DNA of 64,000 nt, taken from the NCBI GenBank assembly GCA_006438735.1, contig RCZF01000001.1, positions 434,001 through 498,000 on the forward strand, written 5' to 3'. Shown piece after piece: positions 34,701 through 43,116 of this stretch. This DNA comes from Sphingomonas koreensis. Lineage in GTDB: Bacteria; Pseudomonadota; Alphaproteobacteria; Sphingomonadales; Sphingomonadaceae. The position numbers and the translations under genes are program-made. The notes beneath the pieces were generated by a model. That model did no database searches. It was not told where the DNA came from and was given only the letters and a program-made list of their open reading frames with translations. Every line of letters starts with the position of its first letter. The first letter of the stretch is position 1.

Positions 34701-35300
34701 TCAGGCGCGGTAGAGACCACGCACGATGTTGGGCACAATCCGTAGGCGCCGGCGATGATAAACGCCGATCAACCGGATCAGCGCCGCGTTGCCGCCATAA
34801 TCGAACGCCGAGGCGAGGTCGCGCACCTCAACCTCGGGCGCTTCTAGGAGCTGCGCTTCGACGTGCCGCGCTGCCGACAAGCGGTCGCTTGCCGCCTCGA
34901 CCTGGGCAGCAATCTCGAGATTGCCACTGCGTTCGGCGCACCGCGCGAACAGCGCGCGTGTCGCGTGTTCGACACCGATCGGCAGCTCGTTCGCCATCGG
35001 CGCGCTCACGTCGCGCGACCACGTTGCGATCGCCGCCCGGATGAGTAGGCCGTTCCAGGCATAGAGGTCGCGCAACCCTGGCTCATTGACCGCCGGCACG
35101 TAAAATCCCTCGCTCGGGCGCGCATCGACCAAGCGCTCGCCGAGCAGGCGATAAAGCGCGTCGCGCACCGGCGTCGCGCTGCTGGCAAGGTTATCGGCCA
35201 GCGCGACAGGTTCGAGCCGCTCACCCGGCACCAGCGCGCCTGAGAGGAGCTGTTGCTTCAGTCTGTCATAGACCCGCTCGGTCGTTTGACCCGAATTCAT
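34701..35300 (-). CDS. GntR-family regulator of the lasso cluster
   Basis: 199 residues. The winged helix is at the N-terminus: RVYDRLKQQLLSGALVPGERLEP, then ATPVRDALYRLLGERLVDARPSEGFYV. The remaining ~110 residues form an all-helical, FCD-like ligand domain with no clear metal site (only one conserved His). It lies directly upstream of the precursor gene on the same strand, with 108 bp between. It is the most likely transcriptional regulator of precursor expression. Confidence 0.88.
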   Translation of the reverse strand: MNSGQTTERVYDRLKQQLLSGALVPGERLEPVALADNLASSATPVRDALYRLLGERLVDARPSEGFYVPAVNEPGLRDLYAWNGLLIRAAIATWSRDVSAPMANELPIGVEHATRALFARCAERSGNLEIAAQVEAASDRLSAARHVEAQLLEAPEVEVRDLASAFDYGGNAALIRLIGVYHRRRLRIVPNIVRGLYRA

Positions 35301-35423
35301 CGGTCGTGTTCCTTCGTCGTCGCTTGCCCTTCGTCATCCGCGGCGCAATCGGAAGGTCGAACCCGCGGCAAAACCAAAATCGCGCGATATCGCAATGCGA
35401 TGCCATGCCCAAAAAGGGGCATA

Positions 35424-36170
35424 TCAATGCGAGAGGACATCGCTGAAGCTCAGTGATCCATCGAACAGCGCACGGATCACCAGCGATGTCCTTTTTTGAA
35501 CGCCGTATCGCTCGCGCGCTTGTTTGAGATGGCGGCTAACGGTTTCCGGGCTGATGCCGAGGATGGCGCTGATCTCCCAGTCGCTCTTGCCGCGCGCCGC
35601 CCACAGCACACAATGCCGTTGCCGAGCGGTGAGGGCGGGGAGAGCGCCGGCCGCCCGGCGCGGCGCGCACAGCCGCCGCGCGGTCTCGAACGCCGCGCTG
35701 CCGACCGCCGGCGCCAGCGGCAGCGCAGCCGCCGGAAGCGGGGTGTCGAGCGCAACGGCGAAACTACACCATCCGATCGCTTCACCGGGAATGCTGAGCG
35801 GAACAGTATATCCCTCGCCGACGCCGGCGCCCCGCAACCCCGCCAGAAACGCCGCCTCATCGGGCGTGAGCGTGATCAGCTCAGCCAGCTCGGACCAGCG
35901 GAATCCCGCGCTGGTGACCTGGCTCGCGCGTCGCGCCGGATCGCGCCGCTCGAGCCAGTGATGTTCGCCCGTCGACGTCCCGGTCGGCGGATAGTTATCA
36001 AGGCGCAGTCTGGCGCCGGTCCCGCGGACGCTGTCGGCATGATAGGCCAGTGCGACATACCGAAACCCCATGTCCTCGGCGACCGCTATCAAAGCCGCGC
36101 GCAGCGCCGCAGGGGTGTCGGCTGCGCCGAGCAGCGCGAGCGTATCGAGCGCGAGTGCCTGCATCGGCAT
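35424..36170 (-). CDS. LuxR-family regulator with autoinducer-binding-type domain
   Basis: 248 residues from Met 36170 (Met 36164 is also possible). Residues ~15-160 resemble the autoinducer-binding domain of LuxR proteins (MGFRYVALAYHADS, later GVGEGYTVPLSIPGEAIGWCSFAV). The C-terminal HTH is LTARQRHCVLWAARGKSDWEISAILGISPETVSRHL (landmark, about 180-215). No luxI-type synthase is in the window, so it may be an orphan receptor. Confidence 0.87.
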   Translation of the reverse strand: MPMQALALDTLALLGAADTPAALRAALIAVAEDMGFRYVALAYHADSVRGTGARLRLDNYPPTGTSTGEHHWLERRDPARRASQVTSAGFRWSELAELITLTPDEAAFLAGLRGAGVGEGYTVPLSIPGEAIGWCSFAVALDTPLPAAALPLAPAVGSAAFETARRLCAPRRAAGALPALTARQRHCVLWAARGKSDWEISAILGISPETVSRHLKQARERYGVQKRTSLVIRALFDGSLSFSDVLSH

Positions 36171-36427
36171 CGGGCATCGTTGCGGCGCGGGGCGGTGTCT
36201 CAAGCCACCGGCGGGTCCTCGGCCGCCCTTTCTTCGGGCGATGCGCGTGCGCACGGGGTCTCAGGCCGGCGCCGCGCGATTGAACGTATTGGCGGGTATC
36301 AAATCATCCCAGCCGACAGCAGCCATTTCGTAGCCGATCCGGTCCCGCATTGGGTCCGCATGCGGGGAAGGATATTGAGATACGATCGGCGCTCGTCGTC
36401 GGTCGGTCGGGTGTCTGGAGGCACTGC

Positions 36428-37238
36428 GTGAGCCGTCCGCCGCCTCCATCGCACGACTGGCGCGATGCGTCGGGCTACGCTCGGCTATCGGGCGTCGATC
36501 GCGCCGGCCTGATGTGGGAGTGGTTGCGCCGCGATCCCGGCTATATCGCCTGGCACTGCCGCGCCAGCACCGCGACGCGCGGCGTCGACCACGATCCCCG
36601 CCAATGGGGCCTCCACTTTCGCCGAGCGTCCGGACATCGCGGTACCCGACGCACGGATCCTGTGGCGCGCGGCGATCGATCCCGGCACGCTGACGCTCGG
36701 TGCGGTGTCGACCGATGCCGGCGATCCGGAGGCATTGGCGCTCGCGCGCCTCGCTGAGTTCATCACGATCGTCGTCGATCCCTCCGGGCATGAACATGTC
36801 GTGGTGTCAGACGGCTGGCGGCGCGTCCGGCTCGACGTCATCTCTGGTAGCCTTGCCGGCGACGGTTTTGTGCGACCTTGGTTCGCCCTGGCGGGGGCGG
36901 CGCGCGCGCAAGCGCAATTGCTGCCGCTTCACGGCTTCCTCCAACTCTGCCGCACCGGCCGGTTCGGCGCATCGCTATTCCCACCTGTTACCCGGAGCGA
37001 CCGCCAGCTGACGCTGCTGCGCGTCCATGATGCGCTGGTGGCAGGTGCGTCGCAGCGCGAGATCGCGGCCGCGTTGGTCGGTGCAGCGCGCGCAGGTCAC
37101 GAATGGCGCGGCGCATCTGAAGCGCTACGCTCGCGAGTCCGGCGTCTCGTCCGTGACGCCCGAATAATGGCGGCGGGCGGCTATCGATGGCTGCTCCGCC
37201 GCGATCGCCGGGAAACGCGCCCGCCCATCGACCGGTGA
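36428..37238 (+). pseudogene. DUF2285 domain protein with a frameshift
   Basis: GTG 36428 opens a frame reading HDWRDASGYARLSGVDRAG and WEWLRRDPGYIAWH, the N-terminal signature of DUF2285 proteins. At CACTTTCGCC (36617-36626) the sense continues one base out of frame as FAERPDIAVPDARILWRAAIDPG, then to the TRSDRQLTLLRVHDAL and REIAAALVGAARAGHEW segments and the AAGGYRWLLRRD end. Removing one T of the TTT run restores a single ~269-codon gene. DUF2285 proteins accompany conjugative or HTH elements; the role is unknown. Could be a sequencing error. Confidence 0.75.
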
Positions 37239-37274
37239 TTGCCACGCCGAGCGGGAGAAACGACCCGCGCACGA

Positions 37275-37760
37275 TCACGCATTAACTGTGCCAGCGGATC
37301 GCTCCCAGCCCGCCAGGGCGGCGAGCTGCGCATCGAGCCAATCATCGAGCGCGGCGGCGAGCGAGGGCGTGATTTCGACATGGAAACGCCGACGGTCATT
37401 GGGATCGGGTAGGCGTCGCACCAGCTGCTTGGCGACCAACCGGTCGAGATGTCGTAGCGCGGTGGTCGGCGGCGCGCCGCTCGCGACGCACAGACCCGAG
37501 ACGTCGACGCGGCCGCCGCGCCGCGCGACGAGATAGAGGTCGAGGATCAAATCCCAGCTGGCATCGCCGAACGCGACGTCCGGCAGCACAATCGCCCTCC
37601 TGCGGCGTCCCGCCAAAATCCACTGCGCCAGCGCGGTGCGCTGGTCGTTGCTCTGCGCCGCGCGCCGCGTCGCCGCTGCGATCGAGTGCTCGACCAGCTG
37701 GCGCGGCAACCGCACGGTGCAGTCGATTAGCTCATCGCGTCGGGCGGGTCGGGCGCGCAT
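37275..37760 (-). CDS. MarR-like winged-helix regulator
   Basis: 161 residues. The central winged helix reads ASWDLILDLYLVARRGGRVDVSGLCVASGAPPTTALRHLDRLVAKQLVRRLPDPNDRRRFHVEIT (landmark, residues ~68-132), the MarR-type pattern with the DPNDRR wing. The N-terminal ~60 residues are basic and helical. Overlaps the membrane protein gene upstream by 34 bp, so the two are probably co-expressed. Confidence 0.82.
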   Translation of the reverse strand: MRARPARRDELIDCTVRLPRQLVEHSIAAATRRAAQSNDQRTALAQWILAGRRRRAIVLPDVAFGDASWDLILDLYLVARRGGRVDVSGLCVASGAPPTTALRHLDRLVAKQLVRRLPDPNDRRRFHVEITPSLAAALDDWLDAQLAALAGWERSAGTVNA

Positions 37761-38209
37761 CCTCGCCTAATCCCGCGCCGCTCGTCTGCTGAGGCGTCGC
37801 GCCCCAGCCGGTAGGTGCCGAGCGTCATCGCCCCCAGCGCCAGATAGGCATACAGGCCTAGCCCCGAATGGAAGGCGAACAGTGGCGTGCGCGGCAAAAG
37901 CACGCCCGAGATATTGATGAACACGTCCGCCAGCGCGAAGCCGAACGCCCAGACCGGCCAAAAGCGCGTCGTTCGAACCGCCAGCCAGTAAAAGCCCGCC
38001 ACAACCGCGACGTCGATCGCGAAGACCAGCGCTTCGGCGGGTGCGAAGTAGCGGATGTCGAACAATCGGAGCGCGGTCGTCACGGCCGACGCGGCCAGGT
38101 TGATGACCGCGCCGATCCGTTCCGGCCGCCCGCCGCGGATCAGCGCGTAAAGGCAGCTCAGCAGGAGCACGACGTCGAACAGCAGAGCGAGCAGAAGATT
38201 GAGCGGCAT
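37727..38209 (-). CDS. Polytopic membrane protein, unknown
   Basis: 160 residues with four or five hydrophobic helices: PLNLLLALLFDVVLLLSCLYAL, IGAVINLAASAVTTAL, EALVFAIDVAVVAGFYWLAV, FGFALADVFINISGVLL and GLGLYAYLALGAMTLG. No family recognised. The C-terminal tail is polar and overlaps the MarR-like gene, which may regulate it. Confidence 0.7.
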   Translation of the reverse strand: MPLNLLLALLFDVVLLLSCLYALIRGGRPERIGAVINLAASAVTTALRLFDIRYFAPAEALVFAIDVAVVAGFYWLAVRTTRFWPVWAFGFALADVFINISGVLLPRTPLFAFHSGLGLYAYLALGAMTLGTYRLGRDASADERRGIRRGCAPDPPDAMS

Positions 38210-38247
38210 CGGGTTTTTTGACCATGATCCTGCTATCCGGCAACTAC

Positions 38248-38589
38248 TTACCAGTCCTGGCGTACCGTTTCGCCATCGGCGACGTTGGGCGGTTTGGGCG
38301 CGCCTTCGCCCCAATTATCGGCACTCAGCCCGAGTTCGACGCCAACGCGCTCCGCATAAGCGTGGGCGCGGATCGCCAGATGGCCTTGGCCGTCGACCAG
38401 CGCCGCCAGCGCATCGACCGTCGCCTTGACGGTGCGCTGCGCAAAGCGTGGCGAGAGACCGTGCGTTTCGGTGGCATCGAAGGCCGTCACCAGAAACTGC
38501 GCGGTATCTCGCGCGGCGAGATTGATCGAGCGTTCGGCCCGCCGCAGATCGACCGCCACAACCCGGCTCGTCGTCGATACTTCCGTCAT
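38248..38589 (-). CDS. Conserved hypothetical protein
   Basis: 113 residues from ATG 38589 with GGGAGG upstream. Reads SRVVAVDLRRAERSINLAARDTAQFLV, then AQRTVKATVDALAALVDGQGHLAIRAHAY. The predicted fold is helical and soluble. No named family recognised. It lies 28 bp after the LuxR-type HTH gene on the same strand. Confidence 0.65.
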   Translation of the reverse strand: MTEVSTTSRVVAVDLRRAERSINLAARDTAQFLVTAFDATETHGLSPRFAQRTVKATVDALAALVDGQGHLAIRAHAYAERVGVELGLSADNWGEGAPKPPNVADGETVRQDW

Positions 38590-38617
38590 ATGCGCCTCCC
38601 TCGGCGCGGTGCGCCGT

Positions 38618-39043
38618 TTACGTGAGATGGATGCCGGCAAGCAGCGCGAAGGCGACGATCAGTAGAGCGGCGGTGGTGATCGCGAGCGGGGCGACGATCG
38701 CGATGATCACACCCCAGCTTGCGACCTGCCGCCACGTCAGCAGATTGTCGGGCCGCGCCTTGGTCGGCACCGGCCAGGGAAGCGGCCAGAACGCCTGTCT
38801 GGAAGGGGCAACGCTTGCAGGGTAGAAACCTTCTACCCCTGCTTCATGCTGGGCAAACACCCGCGCTGCTTCGAAGCGGCTGGTGGCGCCGATCAAGTCC
38901 TTGGCCTGCTGCACCTGCTTGTCGACGGCGCGCGCGCTGACGTTGCGCAAGAAAGCGATTTCTTGTGAATTGCGATGCTGGAACACGAGACGCAAATAAT
39001 CTCGCTGCCGCTCGCTCAGTCGTTCGAATCGGCTATCGTCCAT
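38618..39043 (-). CDS. LuxR-type HTH regulator with C-terminal membrane helices
   Basis: 141 residues from Met 39043. The N-terminal HTH reads RLSERQRDYLRLVFQHRNSQEIAFLRNVSARAVDKQVQQAKDLIGATSRFEAARV (landmark, residues 7-60), the LuxR/FixJ type. The C-terminus has two hydrophobic helices (WGVIIAIVAPLAITTAALLIVAFALLAGIHL), so it is probably a membrane-tethered regulator. Such compact HTH-plus-membrane proteins are frequent in sphingomonads. Probably an operon with the following small gene. Confidence 0.82.
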   Translation of the reverse strand: MDDSRFERLSERQRDYLRLVFQHRNSQEIAFLRNVSARAVDKQVQQAKDLIGATSRFEAARVFAQHEAGVEGFYPASVAPSRQAFWPLPWPVPTKARPDNLLTWRQVASWGVIIAIVAPLAITTAALLIVAFALLAGIHLT

Positions 39044-39435
39044 CGCGGTTGTGCCCCAACCCCTTGTATCGGCAGACCTGGTTTCCACCAAATTACCGGC
39101 CAGTGGGTCACAACAAAGACTTCAATTGCAACGATTAAGCTAGCCGTTGGCAGAGCTAGGGGAGGCCGATTTGCTTCTCCCCGTGTGACAATGCGCTGCT
39201 GAGGCGCCCGATTGCGCCAGTGGAGCGTGACGCTGTCAGCAGCGGCAACCCCGCGCGCCGCCGGCGAGGCCTTTTACGCGGGGGTGCACTGCCTTGGGCG
39301 CGAGAGGTCACGGTTGACCGCTGATGGCTGACCGGTCGATGATCGGCCCAACCGCTCGGTCGACCGGCGCCCCTCGCTTGCGCGTGCGCCGCCGAACAGA
39401 AGCTCAGACGCGCTGCGGTCGCGACATCGCTGCGC
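39044..39435. other. Intergenic, nothing recognised
   Basis: No gene, RNA or clear terminator seen. The promoter of the LuxR-type gene probably lies at 39050-39180. Confidence 0.45.
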
Positions 39436-39831
39436 TCATTTGCCGTCGCGGATCCGCGCCATCACCGCCTTGTGAAGCCAGATGTTCATTTCCGCCGATC
39501 CGTCTTTTGCGCCGCTATAGCCGAGCTCGGTGGCGAGCTCTTTGCGGTTGTCGAGACTGGGATCCATCCCGACCAGCTTCATGAGATCGACAATCGATGT
39601 CTTCCAGTTGAGGTCGGGATCGCCTTTGGCGTGAGCGATCTTCTCCAACGCCGCATCGGCATCGATTGACTTGGGCGGTTCTGCTGCCGGCGTCGGTGCC
39701 GGGGCGGCGGGCGCCGGCGCTTGGCTTGATGGCGACGGAGAGGCCGGCGCCGGAGCGGCGGCAGTCGCCGGCGCTGTCTGCGCGGCGGGATGACCGAAGA
39801 TCGCCGATTTGATATCGCCAAAAATGCTCAT
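39436..39831 (-). CDS. DUF3597 family protein
   Basis: 131 residues. Begins MSIFGDIKSAIFGHPA, then a Pro/Ala-rich linker (residues ~17-52), then the DUF3597 core: LEKIAHAKGDPDLNWKTSIVDLMKLVGMDPSLDNRKELATELGY (landmark) and NIWLHKAVMARI. The family is a small helical, possibly LysM-like stress protein with no defined function. Confidence 0.88.
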   Translation of the reverse strand: MSIFGDIKSAIFGHPAAQTAPATAAAPAPASPSPSSQAPAPAAPAPTPAAEPPKSIDADAALEKIAHAKGDPDLNWKTSIVDLMKLVGMDPSLDNRKELATELGYSGAKDGSAEMNIWLHKAVMARIRDGK

Positions 39832-40018
39832 GGAACGTGCTCCTGAAGGGGTGTTGGGTCAAACGCGCATGGTGCGGGTTTGGACGCATGGCCCTGTTTG
39901 CGCTGATAAACCCCGCGCCGGCACGATCGAAGACGGGCGAAGAGGAACATAGCACGAACATTTCGCTTTCCTACAACGAACCGATCTGGTACGCGATGTT
40001 CTTCGGGAGAGTCGTCTG

Positions 40019-40111
40019 ATGGTTATTCTTGATGCGCCGCTACTGCTCGCGATCGCGGCTCTGGTGACCAGCCTGTCCGGTCTGATCTGGTCGTTACGAC
40101 GCAAGCCTTGA
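40019..40111 (+). CDS. Possible 30-residue membrane peptide
   Basis: ATG 40019 overlaps a preceding stop (TGATG) and follows a GGGAGAG ribosome site. The peptide is MVILDAPLLLAIAALVTSL, then SGLIWSLRRKP: one helix and a basic cytoplasmic end. This layout is typical of tiny regulatory membrane peptides. The rest of 39832-40228 holds nothing else supported. Confidence 0.4.
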   Translation: MVILDAPLLLAIAALVTSLSGLIWSLRRKP

Positions 40112-40228
40112 CCGTTGGATTGCAGAAATTGTCGGGTGCGAGCTGCTTGGACTTGCCGATCAGCGCTGGCGGTTCGCGTGCGGAGCGACCGAGCGACCGC
40201 CGACGCGCAGCCCGCATAGGGCGGCCGA

Positions 40229-40837
40229 TCAGCCACGCTGTTGGGCAAGCCAGATCGTCCGGTCACCGGAAGCCGGGTCTCCAACTACATGCGCGACGAC
40301 GGCAAAGCCGGTCGCGGCCAATAAGCGGCGGTATTCTTCGCGATCGAGACTGCCGTGGTAGAGCGGATCGCCCTGCAAAGTGCCGATGGCTTCGCCCTCG
40401 ACATTCCCGCTGGTGAACATCAGCGCCGCGCCGGGCGCAGCATGCGCCTTAAAACGGGGGAACATGGCCCGCTGATCGTCGGGAGAAAGGTGAAAGAAGC
40501 TGTCCCAAGCGAGGAGCCCTGCAAACCGCCTGTTGAGGGCAAGCTGACGCATATCGATCAGGTGCGCACGGGCTTCTGGCAGGTTGCGCCGGAACAGCGC
40601 CAGCATTGTCGGTGCGGCGTCAATTCCGGTCAAATCGAAGCCTCGGTCGATCAACGCCCGCCCGATCGGCAGGCCGGAGCCGCAGCCAATGTCGAGTATC
40701 GCCGCCCCGGCTGGTAACGACGTGCAAAAGCGATCGAGCCACGGCGCTTCGACCAACGCGTCGCCCCGCCGCTCGGCCCAAGCCGCGCCGTGCCGTTGGT
40801 AGATTTCGGTGATCGAAGGATATCGGCTGAGGGTCAT
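40229..40837 (-). CDS. Class I SAM-dependent methyltransferase
   Basis: 202 residues from Met 40837. Motif I is ILDIGCGSGLPIGRALIDRG, then the acidic LTGIDAAPTML and the post-motif WDSFFHLSPDDQRAMF. A small-molecule methyltransferase of the UbiE/type 11 group is likely. An upstream signal-like extension (Met 40897) is possible but less typical. The substrate is unknown; no operon partner is obvious. Confidence 0.88.
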   Translation of the reverse strand: MTLSRYPSITEIYQRHGAAWAERRGDALVEAPWLDRFCTSLPAGAAILDIGCGSGLPIGRALIDRGFDLTGIDAAPTMLALFRRNLPEARAHLIDMRQLALNRRFAGLLAWDSFFHLSPDDQRAMFPRFKAHAAPGAALMFTSGNVEGEAIGTLQGDPLYHGSLDREEYRRLLAATGFAVVAHVVGDPASGDRTIWLAQQRG

Positions 40838-41041
40838 GCTGATCCCGAACCAATAAACCGATGCAACGATGATCGCTACTGGGCTTCGGCGTTTCATGAG
40901 GACTCCTGCCAGAGGAGTTTTCCCGATGGCTGATCGCTGGATGAATCGCGCCGACCACTACAATTGTGGCAGCGATCAGCCCGGCGCTTGCCGCTCGCCT
41001 CGTCGCGCGCTTGACGACAACAAGGGGCGCCGTGCGCGGCG

Positions 41042-41407
41042 TCAGTCGCCCGTCTGATCGGCCGACAGCCCGGCATACCAGTCGGCATAGACCGTGGTGC
41101 GCGCCAGATGCCGGTTGAGGTCGGGCGCCCCGTCGGACCACCACGGGGGGCCGCGCTCGCCGAGATCCCGCTTCGCGCCGTCCACCGCGGCATGCGCCGT
41201 TGCCTCGGCTACCGGATCATTGGCGGCTTTCGCTGCTCGGACCGCGCGCCGCGCACGCATCAGGTCGGCGATCAGGGCGTCTCGCTCTGCGGGCGGCAGC
41301 GACGGATCGCTACAGCGCCACAAGCGGCCACGGACCACGAAATAGCGCCCGTCAGGCGTTACCGGGTGGTGGGCGGCGCCGACGGTGTCTGACTTTGGCG
41401 CGGTCAT
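41042..41407 (-). CDS. Conserved hypothetical protein
   Basis: 121 residues with the recognisable core PDGRYFVVRGRLWRCSDPSL, then ERDALIADLMRARRAV and AVDGAKRDLGERGPPWWSDGAPD, which I have seen as a widespread proteobacterial hypothetical. Soluble, helical middle. No known activity. Confidence 0.75.
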   Translation of the reverse strand: MTAPKSDTVGAAHHPVTPDGRYFVVRGRLWRCSDPSLPPAERDALIADLMRARRAVRAAKAANDPVAEATAHAAVDGAKRDLGERGPPWWSDGAPDLNRHLARTTVYADWYAGLSADQTGD

Positions 41408-41860
41408 TGCGCTTATCCTACTATCAGCGTCGTAGCATGCCTACGAGCGTGCGGTCTGTCGAAGCGCCCGACGATCATCCGTGCAGCCACTTCCATAGGC
41501 TACAGCGGGGTCACCAGCCCTGCGCAAAACGCGACACGCATGTGCACCCCTAGACTTTGCACCCCTAGACCGATCGCTTCGCGCGCTGGTCGGCGGATGT
41601 GGCGGCGCCTGGACAGCTATGCGCGCCGTGCTCCGGCAGTGTGCGCCGACCTCATATGCTTGCGACGAGGAAGACCGGATCAGGCTCGACGGCCAGACGG
41701 TCGAGCGGCTTGGCACGCTGGCCGGGGTGCTCGCAAGTGTCGGCGCCCCGATGTCGCCGTGCCGCTGATTCGTCTGGTCAGCTGCGCCGGCGGCGCGCCT
41801 TGAGCGTTGCCGCGTCGCCCAAGCTCGGGCATGACGCTCGGGGAAGGGGGGGAAGCGGGA
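41408..41860. other. Intergenic with possible decayed gene and short direct repeat
   Basis: A 13-bp direct repeat TGCACCCCTAGAC occurs at 41543-41555 and 41558-41570. From ATG 41619 a short frame reads RIRLDGQTVERLGTLAGVLASVGAP, and its natural continuation (DVAVPLIRLVSC) lies in another frame. It may be the trace of a ~60-residue gene with a frameshift. Nothing else supported. Confidence 0.35.
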
Positions 41861-42079
41861 ATGACGGTGCTGGACGATGTCGCGCGGCTGATCACGCGCC
41901 TCGCCCCCGAAGCGGTGTGCGACGATTGCATCGCCGACCGGCTCGGCCTGGAGGGACCTCAGCACGCCAACCACCAGGCCCGCGAACTCGCCGGCTCGAA
42001 CGGCTATGAGCGCAAAAAGGATGTGTGCGCCTTATGCGGCACCGCCAAGCTGGTGATCCGGCGGCATCCGGCGCCGTGA
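41861..42079 (+). CDS. Small zinc-finger-like protein
   Basis: 72 residues from ATG 41861, with a purine-rich GGGGGAAGCGGG upstream. Two CxxC pairs (EAVCDDCIADRLGL and DVCALCGTAKLVIRR) frame a helical middle, indicating one zinc site. Probably a small DNA- or RNA-associated protein. Followed at 8 bp by the thermonuclease-like gene. Confidence 0.7.
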   Translation: MTVLDDVARLITRLAPEAVCDDCIADRLGLEGPQHANHQARELAGSNGYERKKDVCALCGTAKLVIRRHPAP

Positions 42080-42086
42080 ACAGGCG

Positions 42087-42521
42087 ATGATGCTCGCTGC
42101 GGTGCTGGCGGCGGCGACGCCGATCGTCCCCAAGGGCACGCATTTTGCCTGCACGCCGGTCAGGGTCTGGGACGGCGATGGACCGTTGTGGTGCGCCGAG
42201 GGGCCACGCCTCCGGCTCGCCGGGATCGCCGCGCGGGAAATCGACGGGACCTGTCGCCCGGGCCAGCCTTGTCCGACGGCGAGCGCAGTTATGGCGCGCG
42301 ATGCGCTGGTCAACCTCGTCGGGCGGCGCACCGGCGTCTCGCGCGACGGGCACGTGCTGGTCGCCGGTCCGGCGCTCGACTGCCTGTCCGAAGGAGACGG
42401 CCGCGGCGTGCGCACCGCCGCCTGGTGCGTCTCGTCGACGCGCGGCGATCTGTCGTGCGCGATGGTCGCGACCGGCACCGTGCTGATCTGGGCGCGCTAT
42501 TGGCGGCATCATTCATGCTGA
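42087..42521 (+). CDS. Thermonuclease-like (SNase domain) protein
   Basis: 144 residues. The first 15 form a possible secretion signal. The rest resembles staphylococcal nuclease: VRVWDGDGPLWC, then RLRLAGIAAREIDG (Arg and Asp positions of the active site) and PCPTASAVMARDALVNLVG. The C-terminal catalytic Glu/Arg segment is less clear, so activity is uncertain. Several cysteines suggest export and disulfides. Confidence 0.78.
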   Translation: MMLAAVLAAATPIVPKGTHFACTPVRVWDGDGPLWCAEGPRLRLAGIAAREIDGTCRPGQPCPTASAVMARDALVNLVGRRTGVSRDGHVLVAGPALDCLSEGDGRGVRTAAWCVSSTRGDLSCAMVATGTVLIWARYWRHHSC

Positions 42522-42703
42522 CGCCTGAGGAGGAACGCTGGGCCGAAGCGCTCTCGGTGGAGCGCCGGCACGGCGGTGACGCCGCGCGTTTCATCGCCGA
42601 GCGGATCGGCACGCTTGCCTTGAAAGGTGACGCTGCCGGCGTCGCGCGGTGGCGCGAGATCGCGGTGCGGCTCGATCGAATGCGCGAGGGGACGCTGCAG
42701 TGA
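42515..42703 (+). CDS. DUF6961 family small protein
   Basis: 62 residues that overlap the nuclease gene by 7 nt. Reads LTPEEERWAEALSVERRHGGDAARFIAERIGTLALKGDAAGVARW (landmark), the DUF6961 pattern in sphingomonads. Function unknown. Confidence 0.8.
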   Translation: MLTPEEERWAEALSVERRHGGDAARFIAERIGTLALKGDAAGVARWREIAVRLDRMREGTLQ

Positions 42704-42786
42704 AGCGCGCGAGCGCGATCAAAATCGAAGCCGGATTGCTCGCGATACTGGTGCTGGTCGCGCTGGCGGCGGCGCTGCTCCCCTGA
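42700..42786 (+). CDS. Possible 28-residue membrane peptide
   Basis: GTG 42700 overlaps the DUF6961 stop (GTGA). The peptide is basic at the start (VKRASAIKIE) followed by one strongly hydrophobic helix (AGLLAILVLVALAAALL). Coupling to the upstream gene and the clean helix support a real tiny membrane protein, but the evidence is thin. Confidence 0.38.
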   Translation: MKRASAIKIEAGLLAILVLVALAAALLP

Positions 42787-43116
42787 CACGGATGCCGCGC
42801 CGCCCGGGCTGACATGGGATCGGATCGGGTGGCCATGTCGGTCGGTGCCCGCTAATCGCGCCTGCGTCGGACTGGGCCGGTGTTAGTTGACCCGACATAG
42901 GCCGAAAGCGCGGCGGGACCAACGAGCGGCGGCGGTCATCCAGGATTCCGTCATCGTGTCGAGACGGCGCCGGACGAGCCGGTGTCGGCTCCACTGTTGG
43001 ACCGTTGGCCAAAGGGCATTTCCCGATCGGCATGGGCAGTAACTGCCTGTTTACCCCAATAGTTTTGGAACCAAGAGGAATGTTTTCTGTTGAGCGCAGG
43101 CGAAAAAGGGGCCGGT
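42787..43116. other. Intergenic, promoter region of the PilZ gene
   Basis: No gene recognised. Just upstream of the PilZ gene, GGAAC (starting near 43068) is followed 16 nt later by TGTT, close to but not a perfect match for the EcfG stress promoter (GGAAC and CGTT boxes). Confidence 0.35.

Noticed and set aside
35424..36170. Quorum-sensing pair (luxI/luxR)
   Set aside because: Only the LuxR-type receptor is present; no synthase gene was found nearby.
43068..43093. EcfG (GGAAC) stress promoter before the PilZ gene
   Set aside because: The -10 box reads TGTT rather than CGTT; too weak to list as a promoter feature.
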